A DNA stretch of 64,000 bases. Source: Pyrocephalus nanus (Eukaryota > Chordata > Aves > Passeriformes > Tyrannidae). The notes under the pieces are model-generated. The model searched no databases. It saw nothing but the letters and a program-made list of their open reading frames with translations, and was not told where the DNA came from. A program made the translations under genes and the position numbers. Position 1 is the first letter of the stretch, and the number at the start of each line of letters is the position of its first letter. The stretch spans positions 8,881,001 through 8,945,000 of the forward strand of contig CM076279.1 in assembly GCA_038380795.1 (NCBI GenBank), written 5' to 3'. Of the stretch, positions 58,310-64,000 are shown piece after piece.

Positions 58310-61300
58310 TTCTGGCGTTTTAAATTAGAGTGAGAAGACTGAGAGGAGACAGGAGGAACAGACTTCATGAGTGCAAAGGTGTTGGAAGGAGGATCAGGAG
58401 GACTTCTGGGTTGTGTCACCCCAGGTTTGCGTTACAGGAGGGGCTGTAACCAGTGCATTTCAGGAGAGGAGTGTCCAGCCATGCAGGTAGCAAAGCTCTG
58501 GAGGAGTTTGGAAGCAGCATGGAACAAGTGAAGGTGTTTAATAGTTCCTTGGGAAACATCTAACAGGAAAGCCATGGGCAGATCTTGCTTTGGAGTATAA
58601 GCAGGATACTGCGACAGCCTTATGGCATCCCTTTCATCCTTCTCCTGGAGATATTCAGTGATACTGCTGTAATTCTTGATTCATTTAACAGGCACCTTAA
58701 ACCAGCTCAAATTCATCACCCTAAACTGCCATGGAAGTTTCCCTGGGTTGTAGGGAACATGTTACATTACAGTGTCATTTCTTTTTTTTTTTTCTTTTTT
58801 TCTTTTTGGGCTCATTTACCAGCCTGCTTTGTTCATAATGGGCCTCTTGTTTGTCATAATCATTGATAACCAAAGTGCTGTTTTCGTGACTGGAAAATAT
58901 TGACTTTGAGGTTGGGGCCTTCCAACGTGTTCAGCGTTTTCCAGCCCTTCTCCCTTTGAGGCCCGTGGCAATAATCCTATTGATCGCAGTGGGAGTGGAA
59001 TTCATGGGAACAGAAAATAAAGGGAAGCCTTGGAAATCCTGCTCTGAGCATTTTGTGACTCAGATGTCAGAGGAAACATGATGTAATCCAGTGTCAAAGG
59101 TACTCTGAAACCTTTCGTGGAGAACTTTTTTTTTTAAATAAAAATGACCTTTTAAATAGATTAACATTTTAGAAACAATAGAAGTCTATTAGCATGAAAA
59201 TGTAGGGAGTTGAATCACTTCTCTCTCAAGGTGTTGGAACAAACCCCAGGATATTGCCTTTTCTCGCTGAGGAGAAACCCTGACAGAGGTGAATATATTT
59301 TGAAATATGGAACAGATTTCCTTGTTGGGTTTATTGCCATCAGCAGGGAAGGAGACTCTCAGTGGAGAAGGGAAGGAGCCTCTCCAGAGGTTTGCAGTTA
59401 TCGTGGCAGATGAGCATCTCCCTGTGCAATCCCACGGGTCTCCTGGGATTGCTGGCCAAGGGAGGGAGCCTCCCATGGCACTGGTGCTTTCTGGACCTTG
59501 GCCACCCTCTCCTGTGACTCTTCCAGAATGTGGCACTGCCCTCCTCCCTGGGAGGTGGTGGCTATTTAGATAATGAGCAGGATGTGTATAAATACAGGAG
59601 CAAATGTTTGGGGAGGGGACACCGCTGATGTGCATGCCCACCTTACTGGGAGATCCTACTTTAATAGGACTGTTTCCCAGTCTGTGCTAAGGAAAGGCCT
59701 TGAAACCATTCCACGGTTCATGTTCCCCTGCACCAGCTCTGTGAAATGACCAGCTGAGTAAAATCATGAAAACCAAAAGATTGCTCCCACCCTTTGCCTC
59801 ACCCTTTGCCTCAGCCTATGCTCAAAAAGTTCAATTCTAGCCACGAAACTTGCTCTGTATTTTTTTTTTTGTAACCCATAATAACATTTTCCATGAAAAC
59901 CTTTAAAGATTTTATTTCTCCCTGCTTGATTTAGGAACACAAAAAAAAAAAAAAAAAGAAAAAAAAAGAAAAAAGAACTGGTTATAAGTTCAAATGCTTG
60001 GATTTGTGGCTGTGATTGATTTTTGTAGGTATACTTTGCTCTTCTGAAGACTTTCAGTTCTCAAAATACCAACTGGAATAATATATCCAATGTGACCCGT
60101 GTAATCTTCCACTTGGGTTTAAGTTGAGCAGAGATTTCTGCCTCGAGTGGTGCTGCTCCCATTCCAATGGCAATAACTCCCTGAAGTCCTGCACCTCAGT
60201 CCTTGTTTCCAACTCCAGTTTTGCTTGTTTTAGAGCAGGTTTGCACCATCACGTGTTGCTGGGTTTGATCCTGCTCTTGGCTTCACAATGGCCAGGGATT
60301 GAACAGAGCCTGTGGAAGGCAATAAGCCCTGCTGAGACTTAGATGTGAGGCTGGGGGGCTGCCTATCAGGATTTTTCACTTCTGAGAGCTTCCTGGAAGC
60401 CAAAAAATTGAGTATTGGCTCTATGGGGTCAGTGCTTCTGGTGCCCTGGGTGGAACTGAGCCCTGTGGCTGGATGGGTCCTGTCACCTGCCTTTTGAAAA
60501 TAGGTGCTTGTGGTTTGCTGCCAGCCTTCCTGTAGAGTCACCCTTGCTCTTCTGAGGCACATTTCCCTTCTCCCCAGTGCCTGTGGAGTTTGGGGAGGTC
60601 TGTTCCTTCTGTTCCTGCATCAGAGGGGCTTTAAGCCCATCTCTCCCACAGCCAGGGCAAGCTTGTCACTACAATATTTAGGTCCCCGCTTTGGCTACAG
60701 GATTTAAAGAAAATGTGAAAAGTCTTATTTATATGTTGTTAAATTTAGGTTTGTACTGAAGAGAGAGAGGTACCCAAGGATGTAGGCAGGTGTCCTTGCA
60801 GTAATTTACACCAAAAATGTGGAGCACGAATTAGAGTGTGAAGTAGCTGCTCTTTTCTGGTCAGCATTGTTATGACAGTGCAAAGAGCTACAGTCTAAAA
60901 ACAAACAAGAAGCTTATTTTGTCTCTTAGAAATATTTCTTTTCTGAAGGCAGATTGGTATGAGGGGTGAATTCGTGATGGAAACAAAGAGCAGGGTGTCT
61001 GAGTGAAAGCTTTCCATGCAGGCAGGTGGGACAAGACAGAACCCTGTGGATGCTTCCTTTCAACCTAATATAGAATTTCGGAAAGTCTTTGCTTTGCCAG
61101 TGGATGGATCCCATGCAGGCAATGATTAGGATTTTGTGCAGGAAACAATATGAGCTACTGTACTTGGTTTGTTTTCTGACAGCAGGAACAATTAAAAGCT
61201 GTGACACACCACAGGCTTTCCATCTCCAGCTGTCTCACTGCACTAACTGCTCCCTTCATACCCTGCTAAATTCATGCTTTAGCTCGAAGCACATTTTCCA

Positions 61301-64000
61301 GTGTGTCCAAGGAGACAAAAGAGCAAGTGGAACGGCGAGAATCATTGTTCGAGGCTCAGCCCAAAATTGCTTTCACAAAAGCCAAATGTCAGGATAAAAG
61401 CGATGGCTTGCAGGGGAGCTTCCCCCTTCCTCTAGAAACAGGCAAGCAAATAAAATAATAAGCCCACAGCTCCCTGTGTGTGTGAGTGCAGCGAAAGTGC
61501 AGCATATTGTAGGGAAAACCCAAGCAGCATCAAATTCTTGCTGTAGCTTCAGGGGCTCTGGCCTGTGGGGCACTGATCGATGCCTGCTTGCCCCTGACAG
61601 TGTGGTGATGTGAGGCCACGCTCGAGCCTCTTGCAAACAACTGTAGTGGCTTTGTGGGGAGTTATTGCCTGGGTTTATCTGCAGTTTCCAGCCAAAATTC
61701 TGTGTTGTTAACTCAGGGTCTGTGGGCAGTTCATGTTGTGTTCCTCTGCTCGGGATCGGAGCTCTTCTCCCGAGTATTGGGTGTGATGGGGTTTGCTCCG
61801 TGCTGGAATCATCCCCTGGCTGTAATCTGTGCTGGGGATTCATAATGGGACCAGTTGTCCCTATGGGACTACGAGGAATATCAGTTTTCCACATTTTAGG
61901 GACAGATTTGGGGGGTTTGTGTGGTTTATTTCTAGGCTTCCCTGTTGTCAAGAAGTACACTCCTCTAGATGCTGCCCAAGGCTTTTACCCAGATGATAAA
62001 ATGGCTCCAGTGTAGAGCTGTGGAGCCTGGGCTGGGGCAGGTGGATGAGAGAGCATGGCTGTTGCACCAGCTCATGTCTGGGATCTGCACTTGCTTTGGG
62101 CAGCTGGTCCCAGTACCTGTGAAAAAAACCAGCTCTTTTTCTGTATCCTCTGCACGTGGCCTGCACATCTCTGACTGTGACTGGCCGTGGGAAGTAGGAA
62201 CTGCTTGGATGGAGACAGCTGGACAAAGAAGGGAGCAAGGAGCCTGTCCACAATCACTCTGACCACCCATGCCATTCTGGCCACTTCAGTCCATCACATC
62301 TGTCACCCTGGTTTAGGGAAGAGAGGAATAAAATTATCAGGAATCAGCAGAATTTGCACAGAGCGAGTGGATTCTGCCAAGTGTGCTTTAGGTGTTAAAT
62401 GTTCTTTGTCACTGTATTTCCTTCAAAACCAACAGAATGAACCTTTCATTCCTGAAGTAATAATGAATGAGTTTTCCTGTCTTTTTTCCAGATATTATGA
62501 GTTTTTGGGTTTGGATGTAGGTGCTTTGCTGTCAAGCCTGTACAGAATTCTTGCACTGGAAATCTGCTGAGCTCTGGCACTGTTAGACTTCTGGGTGCCA
62601 GGGAGTTGTGGGATGGAAGGTGTACCTCAAAGTGGGCGTGTTGACAAGGTCATGGCTTAACCCTTCCTGCTGAGATACCACCTCTCTGTGTGGCTAAGGA
62701 TGGGAGCAGACAGAAAAGATGCCACGACAGAGGCTCGATAGCAAAACCTGTTTGAAGGGCCACATTTATCACTAACTGTTTCCAGTCTGTCCTCTCTTAG
62801 CTTGTTAATTTAGAAATACCAAGCTGAAAGCCCCTTTATAGCTCTGGGGCAGGTGGCTAGCTTAAATCCACCTCATTACTGTTAATGAATGAGACTTTTT
62901 CACTTTTCTGGACAGGTGGCCAGAACCAGAGTGTGTAGCCTTACTTTGAGGGCAGGAATGTGCTCTAACCAGGAAATCTTTTATGCCAAAGAACTTTAAA
63001 TTCACTGTTGTGGCATTTCAATAGATGAAGAAAATGTGTCACAAAGGTTGAAAAAGCAGGTGATGTGTAATGGGTGCTGGTTAGTGTTTGCATTATCTGG
63101 CATGGGCTGTCCCATCTAGGTTATTTAGCATGTTAGCAGGGAGCCGAGTAAATAAATGAAACAGAAAGGGGTTTGTGAGTTGTTAGTGGAAAAACTTCTT
63201 CAGTCAGCTGTTGTAGCACTTTGTTCAGTGATCTTGAATATAAACGATGGCCCGATGTTCCCTTGTCTCAGACAGACAATGCACAAGTAAAAGGTTGTGT
63301 ACAGGACCAACAAAGGACTTTGGAAACCCCTCCAGTCCTCTCTTGTTTCTTTATCCATCAACAGCCTACCAGGGTCTTTGAGACACACTGGAAGGTGCCT
63401 TATTATTTGTCTGAATTGCTCTTAAGAGAGGATGTAATCTTTTTCTTATTATGAAGACCTGCTTTTATGTGCCCAGAATAAGACTGACCTGAAACACTTA
63501 GTGTGAACCTGAATTCAGCCTTTTACAGTGCTCAAAAAGTGTTGTTAGCTCTGCTCCTTCATTGCCTTTGGCCTTCCTGGGTTTGACCATACTGGAAACT
63601 GTAATGCCAAATTGCAGCAATAAAACTAAGCCCTCTTGTGATACTTCCAAAAAGAACAGGAACTTCCAGAAATCTCCTGAGAAGGGGTTTAGCTCATGAG
63701 GTTCTGCAGCCCCGTTCAGCCTGAATCAAGGAGTTTGGAGGAAGTTCAGAGGAAACACCCAAGCTTTTGAGCACTTCATCACACTGAGCCCTTGTAGGCT
63801 TTCCCATTACTTCTGTCTGGTTGTACATTGTTCCTCATCAGAGGCTCAGCATGTCTCCTCCACAAAAGAGCACTGGTCAGTCCCCTTTTCCATCCCGTGC
63901 TGTCTCCTCCCTGAGTCCTGTTTCTTTATAATTGTCTCTGAAGAACAGTTAGACTTGCCGACATAATTTTCCCTTGGAATGATATTACACCTTCTAAACT
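58310..64000. other. Non-coding stretch with A/T-rich simple sequence
   Basis: No gene is recognised. A T-rich tract with C interruptions is at 58778-58807, and an A-rich run with G interruptions at 59939-59975. A 12-bp unit (CACCCTTTGCCT) is tandemly doubled at 59788-59811. The longest frame (195 codons, minus strand, 61373-61960) has no domain. Confidence 0.5.

Larger units (their letters stand above)
1797..59975. repeat. Scattered A/T homopolymers (summary)
   Basis: Runs of 12 or more: A at 1797-1808, 11190-11207, 14803-14815, 19443-19456, 20282-20301, 22014-22032 and 59939-59975 (interrupted). T at 2402-2418, 25558-25584, 28293-28305, 31283-31308, 48036-48052, 50960-50978 and 52633-52656, plus interrupted T tracts at 46609-46648 and 58778-58807. 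CR1 elements do not end in poly(A), so these runs are not CR1 tails. Only the run at 19443 follows an AATAAA closely. Confidence 0.9.

Noticed and set aside
61373..61960. 195-codon minus-strand frame
   Set aside because: No domain or homology, no good splice borders, and several overlapping plus-strand frames.
1..64000. Endogenous retrovirus or LTR element
   Set aside because: No protease, polymerase or integrase motifs were seen in any frame, and no paired terminal repeats were noticed. Solo LTRs of unknown families cannot be excluded without a library search.
1..64000. CRISPR array, operon, phage or plasmid features
   Set aside because: The sequence is clearly vertebrate nuclear DNA: CR1 LINEs, CpG depletion, long A/T homopolymers and no dense gene packing.

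Overview
The window looks like vertebrate nuclear DNA from a bird. The main evidence is a set of decayed CR1 LINE remnants whose 3' ends have typical avian forms, such as 'TTCCAACCCAAACCATTCTGTGATT', 'TTCCAACTCAGCACGTTCTGTG' and 'TTTTCCAACCCTAATGATTCTGTGATT'. Long A/T homopolymers and the near absence of long coding frames fit the same picture. I see no bacterial, phage, CRISPR or operon-like organisation, and no intact protein-coding gene that I recognise. The window is best read as intergenic or deep intronic DNA.

The one confident protein homology lies on the minus strand at about 42.33-43.53 kb. It is an intronless copy of the middle of NCAPH (condensin I kleisin subunit CAP-H, Barren family), broken by at least five frame changes, so it is a pseudogene. 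CR1 LINEs move cellular mRNAs poorly, so retrocopies are uncommon in birds. The copy has no visible 3' half and no poly(A) tail.

Layout: 0-14.7 kb is fairly GC-rich and gene-free, with one CR1 3' end at 3.66 kb, a CpG-rich patch at 3.77-4.27 kb and a GGT microsatellite at 11.75 kb. From 14.7 to 19.5 kb there is a CR1 fragment and several exon-like segments with good splice signals on the plus strand. These end in a segment with an AATAAA and poly(A) at 19.43 kb and may be an unannotated transcript. From 19.5 to 34.9 kb there is a second CpG-rich patch (24.88-25.27 kb), a 160-bp T/G-rich tract and a 33-bp microexon-like segment at 26.86 kb. At 34.98-35.31 kb two diverged tandem copies of a sequence with a tRNA-like A box occur. 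From 35.9 to 52.6 kb lie most of the CR1 remnants and the NCAPH pseudogene. From 52.6 to 64 kb there is mostly unique AT-richer DNA, with one unidentified exon-like frame on the minus strand at 57.84-58.30 kb.

I found no convincing new multi-gene system. The points most worth checking are the NCAPH retrocopy, the tandem tRNA-like units and the candidate spliced transcript at 14.9-19.4 kb. Splice-site-like patterns arise often by chance in 64 kb, so all exon candidates are given low confidence.
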